Shown in pieces: positions 41,709-49,803 of a stretch of DNA of 64,000 bases. Positions within the stretch are counted from its first letter, which is position 1. The number at the start of each line of letters is the position of its first letter. This DNA comes from Wocania_A sp965224845 (lineage in GTDB: Bacteria > Bacteroidota > Bacteroidia > Flavobacteriales > Flavobacteriaceae): the NCBI GenBank assembly GCA_965224845.1, contig CBDDAJ010000024.1, forward strand, positions 186,001 through 250,000. Reading direction: 5' to 3'. The notes under the pieces are model-generated. The model did not search any database and was not told the origin of the DNA. It saw only the letters and a list, made by a program, of their open reading frames with translations. The position numbers and the translations under genes were made by a program.

Positions 41709-42161
41709 TTAATTATCTGTTTCTCCATCAATTTCATCGTTTTTACACACTACATTTCTGGTAACTGTTCTAACATTTCCAGCAATATCTTCAAACTTAA
41801 ATTCCACTTTATAATTCCCCGGATTTGATGTTTTAAATGTGGTATAAATTCTTGTAATGGATTTATTACCCTGTGTTTCTGATGTTTCTTCGTAGTAGTC
41901 TACTTTTTCATTTAATGCATTGTAAACCGTTGCTGCTCCCGATACTATTTGGTACTCATCTGTTGCAGTGGCTTCTATAACCAAAACACTCGGATCTGTA
42001 AAGAACTCCCCTCCTTCATTAGGGCTTAGCACTAATACATTTGGAGCTACGCGATCATCGTCTGGCAATGGTGAAGGTGTTGGACACCCCGTACCAATAA
42101 TTACTGCTGCAAAAACACCAAAAAGTGTTGGTAATACTGAATTTTTAAATAGTTTTTTCAT
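41709..42161 (-). CDS. Lipoprotein with Ig-like (DUF4625-type) domain
   Basis: A 150-aa protein. The N-terminal hydrophobic signal ends AAVIIGTGCPTPSPLPDDD, so Cys about 26 may be lipidated, although the -3 residue is Gly rather than the usual Leu/Val/Ile. The rest is an immunoglobulin-like domain: APNVLVLSPNEGGEFFTD, VIEATATDEYQI and NYKVEFKFEDIAGNVRTVTRNV. Such domains are found in surface lipoproteins. It starts 4 bp after the Lgt-like gene and is 8 bp before the YadA-like gene. Confidence 0.8.
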   Translation of the reverse strand: MKKLFKNSVLPTLFGVFAAVIIGTGCPTPSPLPDDDRVAPNVLVLSPNEGGEFFTDPSVLVIEATATDEYQIVSGAATVYNALNEKVDYYEETSETQGNKSITRIYTTFKTSNPGNYKVEFKFEDIAGNVRTVTRNVVCKNDEIDGETDN

Positions 42162-42165
42162 GATT

Positions 42166-42927
42166 TTAATTTTTGATTAACATCTGATTTAATTTGAAAT
42201 ATGTGATTATTGATATGGCTAGTAAACAAATAGCAATACCCTGAGAATGTGATAACAGGCCTTCTATTATTTGACCTCGGGTGTCCCCTCTTAATAATTC
42301 AATGCCATATCTACTTATTCCATAGAACCCTAAATAGAACAAGAATAATTGTCCGTTAAATTTTTTATTCTTTTTAAAAATGAATAGAAGAACAAGGAAT
42401 ATTGCGAGTATTGAAGCCTCATATAATTGGGTTGGATGAACAGAAACACTATGGGTTAATGGAAATGTAACTCCAAAGCTAGAGTTTGTAGGTATTCCAT
42501 AACAGCAACCTGCAAAAAAACAACCTAGCCTCCCAATGATTTGAATAATTACTGTTGAAACTGCTAAAACATCCAACATTGACAATATGGGTATGTTAAG
42601 CCTTTTAAAATACCACATTGCTGTTGGTATTATAAAAACAAATGACCCGTAAAACACAAAACCGCTGGAAAACGTATTTAAAACAGCCTCTGGGTTATTA
42701 ATGTAAAATAGTGGTTTTTCTAAATACAAAAACACTTTACCACCAATGTATCCCGCTATAAAAAGGAGGTAAATAAAATTATTAGAGATCGTAATCTTTA
42801 ACTCTTTTTTTGCAACTCGCTTTGCATAAAATGCTGCTAATACCGATCCTAAAACAATACAGAATGCATAGGTTGCTATTGAAATTTTAAAACCAAAAAA
42901 ATCTATATTAAAAAGTTCTGGATGCAT
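42166..42927 (-). CDS. Lgt-like membrane protein with cysteine-substituted active motif
   Basis: A 253-aa inner membrane protein with about seven segments and the Lgt fold: GRLGCFFAGCCYG (132-144), HPTQLYEASIL and ISRYGIELLRGD. Against E. coli Lgt the His103 position is Tyr93 (FVFYGSF), Asn146 is Cys136 and Glu151 is Cys141, while Arg143 is kept (Arg133). Those residues are important for diacylglyceryl transfer, so this is a divergent paralogue that may have another substrate or chemistry. It heads the six-gene operon and directly precedes a lipoprotein gene. Confidence 0.85.
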   Translation of the reverse strand: MHPELFNIDFFGFKISIATYAFCIVLGSVLAAFYAKRVAKKELKITISNNFIYLLFIAGYIGGKVFLYLEKPLFYINNPEAVLNTFSSGFVFYGSFVFIIPTAMWYFKRLNIPILSMLDVLAVSTVIIQIIGRLGCFFAGCCYGIPTNSSFGVTFPLTHSVSVHPTQLYEASILAIFLVLLFIFKKNKKFNGQLFLFYLGFYGISRYGIELLRGDTRGQIIEGLLSHSQGIAICLLAISIITYFKLNQMLIKN

Positions 42928-42982
42928 ATACTATAGCCTTGAAATTAACATTGGCAAGTTACTTTCAGTCTACAACAAAAAA

Positions 42983-43027
42983 CTAAGGGCATTCCTCGAT
43001 TTATAAAAAATCAGGGAATACCCTTAG
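42983..43027 (-). terminator. Terminator after tpiA
   Basis: A long imperfect stem (CTAAGGGTATTCCCTGATTT pairing with AAATCGAGGAATGCCCTTAG on the minus strand) is followed by TTTTTTGTTG. It separates tpiA from the six-gene operon. Confidence 0.8.
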
Positions 43028-43072
43028 CGAATAAAATGTATGTAATTTAGCCTAACTTAATAAGCCATATAT

Positions 43073-43822
43073 TTAAAATGCATTTACAATAGCAAAAAAG
43101 TCTTCAGCTTTTAACGAAGCGCCTCCAATGAGCCCTCCATCTACATCTGGTTTAGAGAAAATCTCTTCTGCATTTGCTGGTTTTACACTGCCCCCATAAA
43201 GAATAGAAACAGAATCTGCTACCGCGTTTCCGTATTTATCACTTAATGTTTTTCTAATAAATGCATGCATATCTTGTGCTTGTTCTGGGCTGGCCGTTTC
43301 ACCAGTACCAATAGCCCAAACAGGCTCATAAGCTAAAACAATGCTTTTATATGCTGATGCTTCTAAATGAAACAATGCATTTTTAATTTGACTTTCAACT
43401 ACGTTTTCCTCGTTTCCAGATTTTCTATCGGCTAGCTCTTCTCCAAAACAGAAGATGATGCTCATATCGTTTGCCAAAGCTGTGTCTACTTTTTTAGCTA
43501 GCAATTCATCTGTTTCATTAAAATACTCACGACGCTCACTATGGCCTAAAATTACAGTTTCAACACCTACACTTTTAAGCATGTTTGCACTAACCTCTCC
43601 TGTATAAGCACCATTTTCAGCAAAGTGCATATTTTGAGCTACAACTTCAATATCTGTTTTACCTAACGCTTCAAAAGCATGGTATAGATTAGTGAAGGTT
43701 GGTGCTACCATTACCTCTGCTCCAGATGTTTTTGTTTGCTTTTTTAAGTCGGCCAGTAATGATTCCGTTTGTGATAAATCATTATTCATTTTCCAGTTTC
43801 CAGCAACGATTTGTTTTCTCAT
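43073..43822 (-). CDS. tpiA: Triosephosphate isomerase
   Basis: A 249-aa TIM barrel interconverting dihydroxyacetone phosphate and glyceraldehyde 3-phosphate. It has N-terminal VAGNWKMNND, VILGHSERREYF (catalytic His), AYEPVWAIGTGETASPEQAQ (catalytic Glu) and LYGGSVKPANAEE / GLIGGASL phosphate loops. A -7 box is 58 bp upstream and a terminator follows. Confidence 0.98.
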   Translation of the reverse strand: MRKQIVAGNWKMNNDLSQTESLLADLKKQTKTSGAEVMVAPTFTNLYHAFEALGKTDIEVVAQNMHFAENGAYTGEVSANMLKSVGVETVILGHSERREYFNETDELLAKKVDTALANDMSIIFCFGEELADRKSGNEENVVESQIKNALFHLEASAYKSIVLAYEPVWAIGTGETASPEQAQDMHAFIRKTLSDKYGNAVADSVSILYGGSVKPANAEEIFSKPDVDGGLIGGASLKAEDFFAIVNAF

Positions 43823-43879
43823 AATATTTGGTCTTAAAACTTTCTTTTGAAAGCCTTTATTTGTAGTTATTTATTGCTG

Positions 43880-43887
43880 CAAAAATA
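43880..43887 (-). promoter_or_regulatory. Putative -7 element for tpiA
   Basis: TATTTTTG on the minus strand, 58 bp upstream of the tpiA ATG and directly after the stop of the TlpA-like gene. Confidence 0.45.
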
Positions 43888-44379
43888 CTATTTTTTTAGC
43901 GCGTTTACCAACTTATTATCGTCTGCTTCAACAGCTTTAAACAATTCTATATTTCCTTCCTTATTTATTATCATATATCTAGGAATCCAGCTTATTTTTA
44001 CAAAATCTCCAAAGGCACTTTTTTTACCAGATTGAATATAATAGTGCTCTCCTGCTACCTGATATCTTTTAATACCCCTTTTCCAAGGACCTTCTCCTCT
44101 ATCTAATGAGAAAAACAGATAAACAACATCATTATATTCTTTTTGTAATGCCTTTACTTTTGGCATACCTTTTATGCAATCGCTACACCATGATGCCCAG
44201 ATATCGATAACAATTGTTTTACCTTTATGCTTTTCTAAAATGGATTTTAAGCTAACCTCACTTCCGCTTAAAGTCGTGAATACATCATTTAATGCTTCTT
44301 CCGAAAATTGGGTTGGGACTTCTGTATTGCAGCTAAAAATACTAAGCAATAAAAGTAAAAGGTATTTTATTTTTTTCAT
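43888..44379 (-). CDS. TlpA-like thiol-disulfide lipoprotein
   Basis: A 163-aa protein with a lipoprotein signal (SIFSC), then a thioredoxin-like domain. TIVIDIWASWCSDCIKGMPKVKALQKEY carries the redox pair CSDC (about 69-72), and ISWIPRYMIINKEG has the cis-proline. It probably reduces or exchanges disulfides in the periplasm. It follows the ABC permease gene by 2 bp, so it is translationally linked to it. Confidence 0.92.
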   Translation of the reverse strand: MKKIKYLLLLLLSIFSCNTEVPTQFSEEALNDVFTTLSGSEVSLKSILEKHKGKTIVIDIWASWCSDCIKGMPKVKALQKEYNDVVYLFFSLDRGEGPWKRGIKRYQVAGEHYYIQSGKKSAFGDFVKISWIPRYMIINKEGNIELFKAVEADDNKLVNALKK

Positions 44380-44381
44380 GT

Positions 44382-45458
44382 TTACTGTAATTTCGCCTTA
44401 GGATCTAACCAAACATAGATTAAGTCGACAAAAATATTGATAATTACAAACATTGTAGCTATCACTATCACCGATCCCATAATTACAGGCAAATCTAAGG
44501 TGTTTAAAGCATTAACAATTTCTTTACCAATACCATTCCATCCAAAAATATACTCCACAAAAACAGCGCCAGCAAGCATTGAAGCAAACCAGCCTGAAAT
44601 TGCTGTAACCACAGGGTTTAATGCATTTTTTACAGCGTGCTTTTTTATAATTTGAAATTCGCTTAAACCCTTTGCCCTTGCAGTACGAATATAGTCTTGA
44701 TTAAAAACTTCCAGTAAACTATTGCGCATTAATTGAATAACTACTGCTAACGGACGAATACCTAATACAATAGCTGGCAATATTAAGTTTTTCCATTTAA
44801 TATGCATAGATTCTCCAAAATCATCCAGTTCATAAAGGCTGCCTGTCATCTCTAAATTAGTAAATTCATGTAGTATATAACCAAAAAACCAGGCAAATAA
44901 AATGGCACTAAAAAAGGACGGTACACTCATTCCTAAAGTACTAAATATCTGGATGGTTTTATCCAACCATTTATCTTTATACAAAGCAGAAACAATACCT
45001 AAAAGAATGCCTAAAATTATAGCGATTACGATGGCAGACACTGCTAAAACAAAAGTATTTGGTAAAGTATCGGCTAGTACTTCACTTACTTTCTTACCTT
45101 GTTTTGTAAACGATTCTCTTAAATACGGAAGCTTTAAAACAGTGGTGGTATTGCCTATTGAAAATAATTTAGTTGCTGAATATTTGTTAGTTTTCAAAAA
45201 CGTATAATCTTCATCATTATTTGAATGAAATGAAATAGGCAGTAAGTCGTTTAAATAATAAAGATACTGTGTACTTACAGGTTTATCGAACCCGTATTTT
45301 TGTTTTACAAGTGCTAATTGCTCACTATCTTCATTTTGTCCCAACATCATTTGTGCAGGGTCTCCAGGAAGCACGTTAAATAAAAAGAAAATAACGGTTA
45401 TTACCCCAAATAATGTGAGTAATGCGTAACTGGTTTTATTTAAAAGATAGCTTAGCAG
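44382..45458 (-). CDS. ABC transporter permease (DppB/OppB type), start codon abnormal
   Basis: An inner membrane permease of the binding-protein-dependent type 1 family: LPGDPAQMMLGQNEDS, KVSEVLADTLPNTFVLA, and the EAA loop RTARAKGLSEFQIIKKHAVKNALNPV. The frame is open upstream to 45461 and encodes the expected first membrane segment (LLSYLLNKTSYALLTLFGVI). The only credible initiator there is CTG at 45458, because an in-frame TAA within a GTTAGGT repeat (45462-45464) lies just before it. GTG at 45374 would cut the first membrane segment. No partner permease or ATPase is adjacent. Confidence 0.8.
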   Translation of the reverse strand: MLSYLLNKTSYALLTLFGVITVIFFLFNVLPGDPAQMMLGQNEDSEQLALVKQKYGFDKPVSTQYLYYLNDLLPISFHSNNDEDYTFLKTNKYSATKLFSIGNTTTVLKLPYLRESFTKQGKKVSEVLADTLPNTFVLAVSAIVIAIILGILLGIVSALYKDKWLDKTIQIFSTLGMSVPSFFSAILFAWFFGYILHEFTNLEMTGSLYELDDFGESMHIKWKNLILPAIVLGIRPLAVVIQLMRNSLLEVFNQDYIRTARAKGLSEFQIIKKHAVKNALNPVVTAISGWFASMLAGAVFVEYIFGWNGIGKEIVNALNTLDLPVIMGSVIVIATMFVIINIFVDLIYVWLDPKAKLQ

Positions 45459-45460
45459 GT

Positions 45461-45481
45461 GTTAGGTGTTAGGTGTTAGGT
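45461..45481. repeat. GTTAGGT heptamer tandem repeat (3 units)
   Basis: Three perfect 7-bp units. On the minus strand they read ACCTAAC and supply an in-frame TAA directly upstream of the permease frame. Same GTTAGNN core as at 14704 and 48266. Confidence 0.9.
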
Positions 45482-45495
45482 AAACATAAATACGC

Positions 45496-46806
45496 TTATT
45501 CGTTCTTTAATTTAACATTAATGATTCCCGTATAAATTATATTATTTTGAGTACTCAACTGTCTTATTTGAATGCTGTCTTTTACAACATTGACACTTTC
45601 AATTCTCATCGTATCCAGGGCTTCAACCTCTTCTTTTGTTGAAGGCTTGTCGTCAATAAAATAGGCTATAACTTCTTTAACTGTTTTAGGTTCCGGTTTA
45701 CGTTCAACTTTAGGTAATTCTAAATCATCAATATCATTCCAATGCAATTTCTGTTTAACGGTACCTGCATCCAACTCTAATATTCCCGGGTTAGAACGCA
45801 CTACAGTTTTAAGTGCCTTTTCGTCGCATAAATACCAATCGAAATTTAAATTATAGGCCTTATTGATTCTTTGTTTTGCCTCTTCACCAGAGGCTGTTAA
45901 ACCAATGACTTTGTATCCATTTTTGATAGCAAGATCTGTAGTAGATTTTAACTGCTCAGCACCTTCCCGCTCTATTTTCTCTAAACTATACGATACAATT
46001 ACTATGAGGTTGTTTTCATTTAAAAATTGTTGAGTTAAATCTTCATCATCTGATTCTATTGAAAAATCTACAACAGGTGGTGAATATCCTTCCTTAATCA
46101 CTTTAGTCTCTACGCTTACATACTCGCCTTCAACATTAGGGTAACTCCCATTTGTAACAATTTCTTGTTCTTCACCATTAACATTAAATGTCCAGGTAAA
46201 TTCTTGTATTGCTTTAGGGGCATTCTCAGGAATAATCATGCCTTCGGTAATATTATTTCCAATTTTATAAGCTCTAAAATCGATTGCCGGTAAGTGCATC
46301 AACACATGATATCCGAACCATAAGCTTATAATAAAGCTTAGCAATGCTAAAACTGTTGTTGGTAACTTTGAGAAAATAGGATTGATATACTTTACCCCTA
46401 TAAAGAGAATGACAATGAGAACTAAAAGTACAACATCTTTCCAAAAAGATTCCCATGGTTTTAATTTTAAAAAATCTCCAAAACACCCACAATCTTTTAC
46501 TTTTTCAAAATAAGCGGCATAAAACGTTAAAAAAGTAAAAAATATAATCATCAGTAATAAACTCCAAACGGTAAACTTGGGTTTATAACCAATCAATAGG
46601 AACACCCCCAAAACCACTTCAAACACTACTACAAAAACAGAAATGAGCAATGCATAAGGTTCTAAAAAGGGAATGTTTAAAACATCTGTACTGAAATATT
46701 CCTGAAGTTTATATGAAAACCCTAATGGATCGTTAAGCTTTATAAACCCTGAGAATATAAATAATACGCCAACTAAACCTCTAGATATATTTACCAATAG
46801 TTTCAT
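45496..46806 (-). CDS. BT_3928 family protein (DoxX-like membrane domain plus periplasmic domain)
   Basis: A 436-aa protein. The N-terminal MauE/DoxX-like four-helix membrane domain (about 1-165, GLVGVLFIFSGFIKLNDPLGFSYKLQEYF; KDCGCFGDFLKLKPWESFWKD with a CGC motif) is followed by a soluble domain with an LIVIVSYSLEKIEREGAEQL thioredoxin-like strand. The family is conserved in Bacteroidota and may work in thiol/disulfide exchange, in keeping with the TlpA-like gene nearby. It overlaps the DUF1599 gene by 4 bp. Confidence 0.9.
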   Translation of the reverse strand: MKLLVNISRGLVGVLFIFSGFIKLNDPLGFSYKLQEYFSTDVLNIPFLEPYALLISVFVVVFEVVLGVFLLIGYKPKFTVWSLLLMIIFFTFLTFYAAYFEKVKDCGCFGDFLKLKPWESFWKDVVLLVLIVILFIGVKYINPIFSKLPTTVLALLSFIISLWFGYHVLMHLPAIDFRAYKIGNNITEGMIIPENAPKAIQEFTWTFNVNGEEQEIVTNGSYPNVEGEYVSVETKVIKEGYSPPVVDFSIESDDEDLTQQFLNENNLIVIVSYSLEKIEREGAEQLKSTTDLAIKNGYKVIGLTASGEEAKQRINKAYNLNFDWYLCDEKALKTVVRSNPGILELDAGTVKQKLHWNDIDDLELPKVERKPEPKTVKEVIAYFIDDKPSTKEEVEALDTMRIESVNVVKDSIQIRQLSTQNNIIYTGIINVKLKNE

Positions 46807-47348
46807 TCTTTTTCTTCTTTTAAATGAATCAGTGCAAAAACCGCATAATTAATCATATCCTGGTAATTGGCATCTATCCCTTCACTTACCAACGTTTTTC
46901 CAGCATTATCTTCAATTTGCTTAACACGTAATAATTTTTGCAAGATTAAGTCGGTTAAACTACTTACTCTCATATCACGCCATGCCTCACCATAGTCATG
47001 ATTTTTATCTTCCATCAGCTTTTTGGTAATAGCAACTTGCTCTGTGTACAATGTTGTAGCTTTTTCAGTAGACATATCTGGCTGCTCAACCACACCTTTT
47101 TCTAACTGAATAAGTGCCATAACGCAGTAATTTATAATACCAATAAACTCGCTTACTTCACCCTCATCAACCTTTCTTACAGCATTTTGTTGAAGTCCTC
47201 TTATACGCTGTGCTTTAATAAAAATTTGATCTGTAAGTGATGGTAATCTTAAAATTCTCCAGGCACTACCATAATCACTCATTTTTTTTATAAACAAACT
47301 TTTACAGTCATCTATTACCGCATCATATTGTTTTGAAGTATCTTGCAT
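46803..47348 (-). CDS. DUF1599 (MazG-like) protein
   Basis: A 181-aa protein made of two similar halves: KKMSDYGSAWRILRLPSLTDQIFIKAQRIRGLQ and KNHDYGEAWRDMRVSSLTDLILQKLLRVKQIEDN. The helical pattern and acidic residues resemble nucleotide pyrophosphohydrolases of the MazG/all-alpha NTPase group, but the substrate is unknown. It is the first gene of the DUF1599, BT_3928, permease, TlpA series and is divergent from folP. Confidence 0.9.
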   Translation of the reverse strand: MQDTSKQYDAVIDDCKSLFIKKMSDYGSAWRILRLPSLTDQIFIKAQRIRGLQQNAVRKVDEGEVSEFIGIINYCVMALIQLEKGVVEQPDMSTEKATTLYTEQVAITKKLMEDKNHDYGEAWRDMRVSSLTDLILQKLLRVKQIEDNAGKTLVSEGIDANYQDMINYAVFALIHLKEEKE

Positions 47349-47453
47349 AAATAAAATTCAATTTTGCGTAAATTTCGCATAAATAATTAGAAAGTTCAAG
47401 GTTTCTGGTTTAAAGTTTTAAACTTAGTACAAACACCTTGTAAAACAGTACAA

Positions 47454-48284
47454 ATGACAATAAACTGTAAAGGACAACTCATTGATTTATCATCACCAAG
47501 AGTCATGGGGATCATAAATATTACTCCAGATTCTTTTTATGACGGAGGCTCATATAAAAATGAAAAAGACATTTTAAATCAAGTAGAAAAAATGCTGAAT
47601 GAAGGTGCGACCTTTATTGATGTTGGGGCCTATAGCTCACGACCTAACGCAGATCATGTTAGTGAGGCTGATGAATTAGAAAGCATATTACCTGTTATTA
47701 ATCTGATCCTAAAAGCATTCCCAAACACATTACTGTCTATTGATACCTTTAGAAGTTCAGTTGCAAAATTGTGTATTGATGCCGGAGCTTGTATGATTAA
47801 TGATATTTCTGCCGGGAATTTAGATGATAACATGTTGCAAACTATAGCTAACTTAAAAGTGCCGTATATTATGATGCATATGCGCGGCACACCAAAAAAC
47901 ATGCAGCAATTAACGGGTTATGATGATATAATAAAAGACCTAATAAAGTATTTTTCTGAAAAAATATCTGTTGCTAAACAATTAGGGATTATAGATTTAA
48001 TTATTGATCCTGGTTTTGGTTTTGCAAAAACTTTAGAACAAAATTTTGAGGTTTTAAATCAATTAGAATTATTTAAAATGTTAGACAAGCCTATTCTTGC
48101 TGGAATTTCCAGAAAATCTATGATTTATAAAGCATTAGGAACATCTGCTAAAGAGGCACTAAACGGAACTACAGTTTTAAATACAGTGGCTATACAAAAG
48201 GGGGCATCTATTTTGCGTGTACACGACGTTAAAGCAGCTATGGAATGTATTAAATTGACCAGACTGTTAGAAGTTAGAAGTTAG
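47454..48284 (+). CDS. folP: Dihydropteroate synthase
   Basis: A 276-aa TIM-barrel enzyme joining pterin pyrophosphate and p-aminobenzoate in folate synthesis. MGIINITPDSFYDGGSY, FIDVGAYSSRPNADHV, LSIDTFRSSVAKLCIDAGACMINDISAG, MHMRGTPKNMQ and IIDPGFGFAKT are the family motifs. The last codons (EVRS, stop TAG) lie inside a GTTAGAA repeat array that runs on to the next gene, so the native C-terminus may have been changed. Confidence 0.96.
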   Translation: MTINCKGQLIDLSSPRVMGIINITPDSFYDGGSYKNEKDILNQVEKMLNEGATFIDVGAYSSRPNADHVSEADELESILPVINLILKAFPNTLLSIDTFRSSVAKLCIDAGACMINDISAGNLDDNMLQTIANLKVPYIMMHMRGTPKNMQQLTGYDDIIKDLIKYFSEKISVAKQLGIIDLIIDPGFGFAKTLEQNFEVLNQLELFKMLDKPILAGISRKSMIYKALGTSAKEALNGTTVLNTVAIQKGASILRVHDVKAAMECIKLTRLLEVRS

Positions 48285-48310
48285 AAGTTAGAAGTTAGAA
48301 GTTAGAAGTT
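48266..48310. repeat. GTTAGAA heptamer tandem repeat (6 units)
   Basis: Six perfect 7-bp units plus GTT run from inside the end of folP to the ATG of the next gene. Because 7 is not a multiple of 3, the array gives a TAG in every frame within 21 bp. Same core as at 14704 and 45461. Confidence 0.95.
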
Positions 48311-48982
48311 ATGAAACATACTTTTTTATTGACGATGATACTCTTTATCTTTTCCTGTGGAAAAGATAAAGTGATTTTACTTCCTGAGATAAGCCATTCT
48401 GAAATCTCAGAAATTAATGACGTCTCTCCTGCCTATTTATTTTATGATGAAACTAAATCAGATGGCGTAGAACTTAACAGAAAAAATTTAATTAGCACAA
48501 CTAATTGGTTGGTTAATGTAGATAAACGACTTACCTTAAAACAAGTAATTCCACATATTAAATTTCTTCAGGAGAAAAAGAAAAATTCCAGTCATAAAAA
48601 TAAAAACGCTAAAAACTATTTTACTTGTAATGATACGAGCAAAAAAAATTTAGGGTTTATTGAATTTACGGATGTGGTTTATGAAATTGATATTGACAAT
48701 GCCATATTTCCCGATTTGAATTCTAGACCTGAGGTAGCTCATATATACTTTAAGTCGTTTGAAAAAATTGAAACCGATATTATGCTTTATGAGCATGGAG
48801 AAAAAATTATTTTAAATTTTACTGACTTAATTAAATACCTTGATAACACCAATGATACTGTCATTAAATTATCATTCAATTCAAATGTATCATTCCAAGA
48901 TTATATCACAGTAAAGTCTAAAATCTTGTCAAAAGTATCAGATAACTTACGTCTTTTCAATCATGAACTAATCAATAATTAA
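48311..48982 (+). CDS. Hypothetical lipoprotein between folP and cdaA
   Basis: A 223-aa protein with a lipoprotein signal ending LFIFSC. The mature protein is acidic and lysine-rich, with no recognised domain. TSKKNLGFIEFTDVVYEIDIDNA and HIYFKSFEKIETDIMLYEHG give a mixed alpha/beta appearance. The start codon directly follows a GTTAGAA repeat array, and the gene separates folP from cdaA. It may have been inserted there or be poorly conserved. Confidence 0.65.
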   Translation: MKHTFLLTMILFIFSCGKDKVILLPEISHSEISEINDVSPAYLFYDETKSDGVELNRKNLISTTNWLVNVDKRLTLKQVIPHIKFLQEKKKNSSHKNKNAKNYFTCNDTSKKNLGFIEFTDVVYEIDIDNAIFPDLNSRPEVAHIYFKSFEKIETDIMLYEHGEKIILNFTDLIKYLDNTNDTVIKLSFNSNVSFQDYITVKSKILSKVSDNLRLFNHELINN

Positions 48983-49017
48983 CCCTTTTTTCTTAAATTT
49001 ACCGAAACCCACTGCCT

Positions 49018-49803
49018 TTGGAAATTTTTAAAGATATTTTAAACCTTTCAGTTGTCGATATCATCGATGTTATTCTGGTCGCGCTACTACTCTACTACAT
49101 TTACAAACTTATAAAAGGCACCGTAGCCATTAATATTTTTATTGGTATCATTATCATTTACTTAGTTTGGAGATTAACTGATTTTCTAGAAATGGAACTC
49201 CTAACTGGTATTTTTGGTGGATTTATGAAAGTGGGAATTATAGCGTTGATTGTGGTTTTTCAACCCGAAATTCGTAAATTTTTACTGATGGTTGGATCGA
49301 CAAACTTTAGCAGGCGACGCAAGTTTTTACAACAATTTAAATTTATAAAAAATGAAACAGGTGACGAAACCAATGTAGATGCTATTGTTTCTGCCTGTGT
49401 TAAAATGGGTGCTTCAAAAACGGGGGCTTTAATTGTTTTTGAGCGAAATAACAATCTTGATTTTTTATCATCATCTGGGGACGAAATGAATATTAAAGTA
49501 ACACAACCCATTATAGAAAGTATTTTCTTTAAAAACAGTCCCTTACACGATGGTGCCATAGTAGTAAGTAATAATATTGTAAAAGCAACACGTGTTATTC
49601 TTCCTGTTAATAATGAAAAAAACATACCGCAACGTTTCGGGTTGCGCCATAGAGCTGCTATTGGGGTAACCGAAAAAACAGATGCACTGGCCATAGCTGT
49701 TAGTGAAGAAACCGGACATATTTCATATTTTAAAGATGGCGAATTTGTTGTGTTTGAAAACACCAGTCAACTTAACGACATAATTAAAAAAGATTTAGCA
49801 TAG
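49018..49803 (+). CDS. cdaA: Diadenylate cyclase CdaA
   Basis: A 261-aa membrane enzyme making cyclic di-AMP from two ATP. Three N-terminal membrane segments (about 10-35, 37-55 and 61-83) are followed by the DisA_N domain with the catalytic HDGAIVVSNNIVKATRVILPV (DGA) and RFGLRHRAAIGV (RHR). Start TTG at 49018, one of three non-ATG starts in the window. The stop is directly followed by a GTG start of a DUF3667 gene, so the genes are probably cotranscribed. Confidence 0.93.
   Translation: MEIFKDILNLSVVDIIDVILVALLLYYIYKLIKGTVAINIFIGIIIIYLVWRLTDFLEMELLTGIFGGFMKVGIIALIVVFQPEIRKFLLMVGSTNFSRRRKFLQQFKFIKNETGDETNVDAIVSACVKMGASKTGALIVFERNNNLDFLSSSGDEMNIKVTQPIIESIFFKNSPLHDGAIVVSNNIVKATRVILPVNNEKNIPQRFGLRHRAAIGVTEKTDALAIAVSEETGHISYFKDGEFVVFENTSQLNDIIKKDLA

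Noticed and set aside
48266..48310. Heptamer tandem repeats as a CRISPR array
   Set aside because: The units are 7 bp with no spacers and there are no cas genes in the window.
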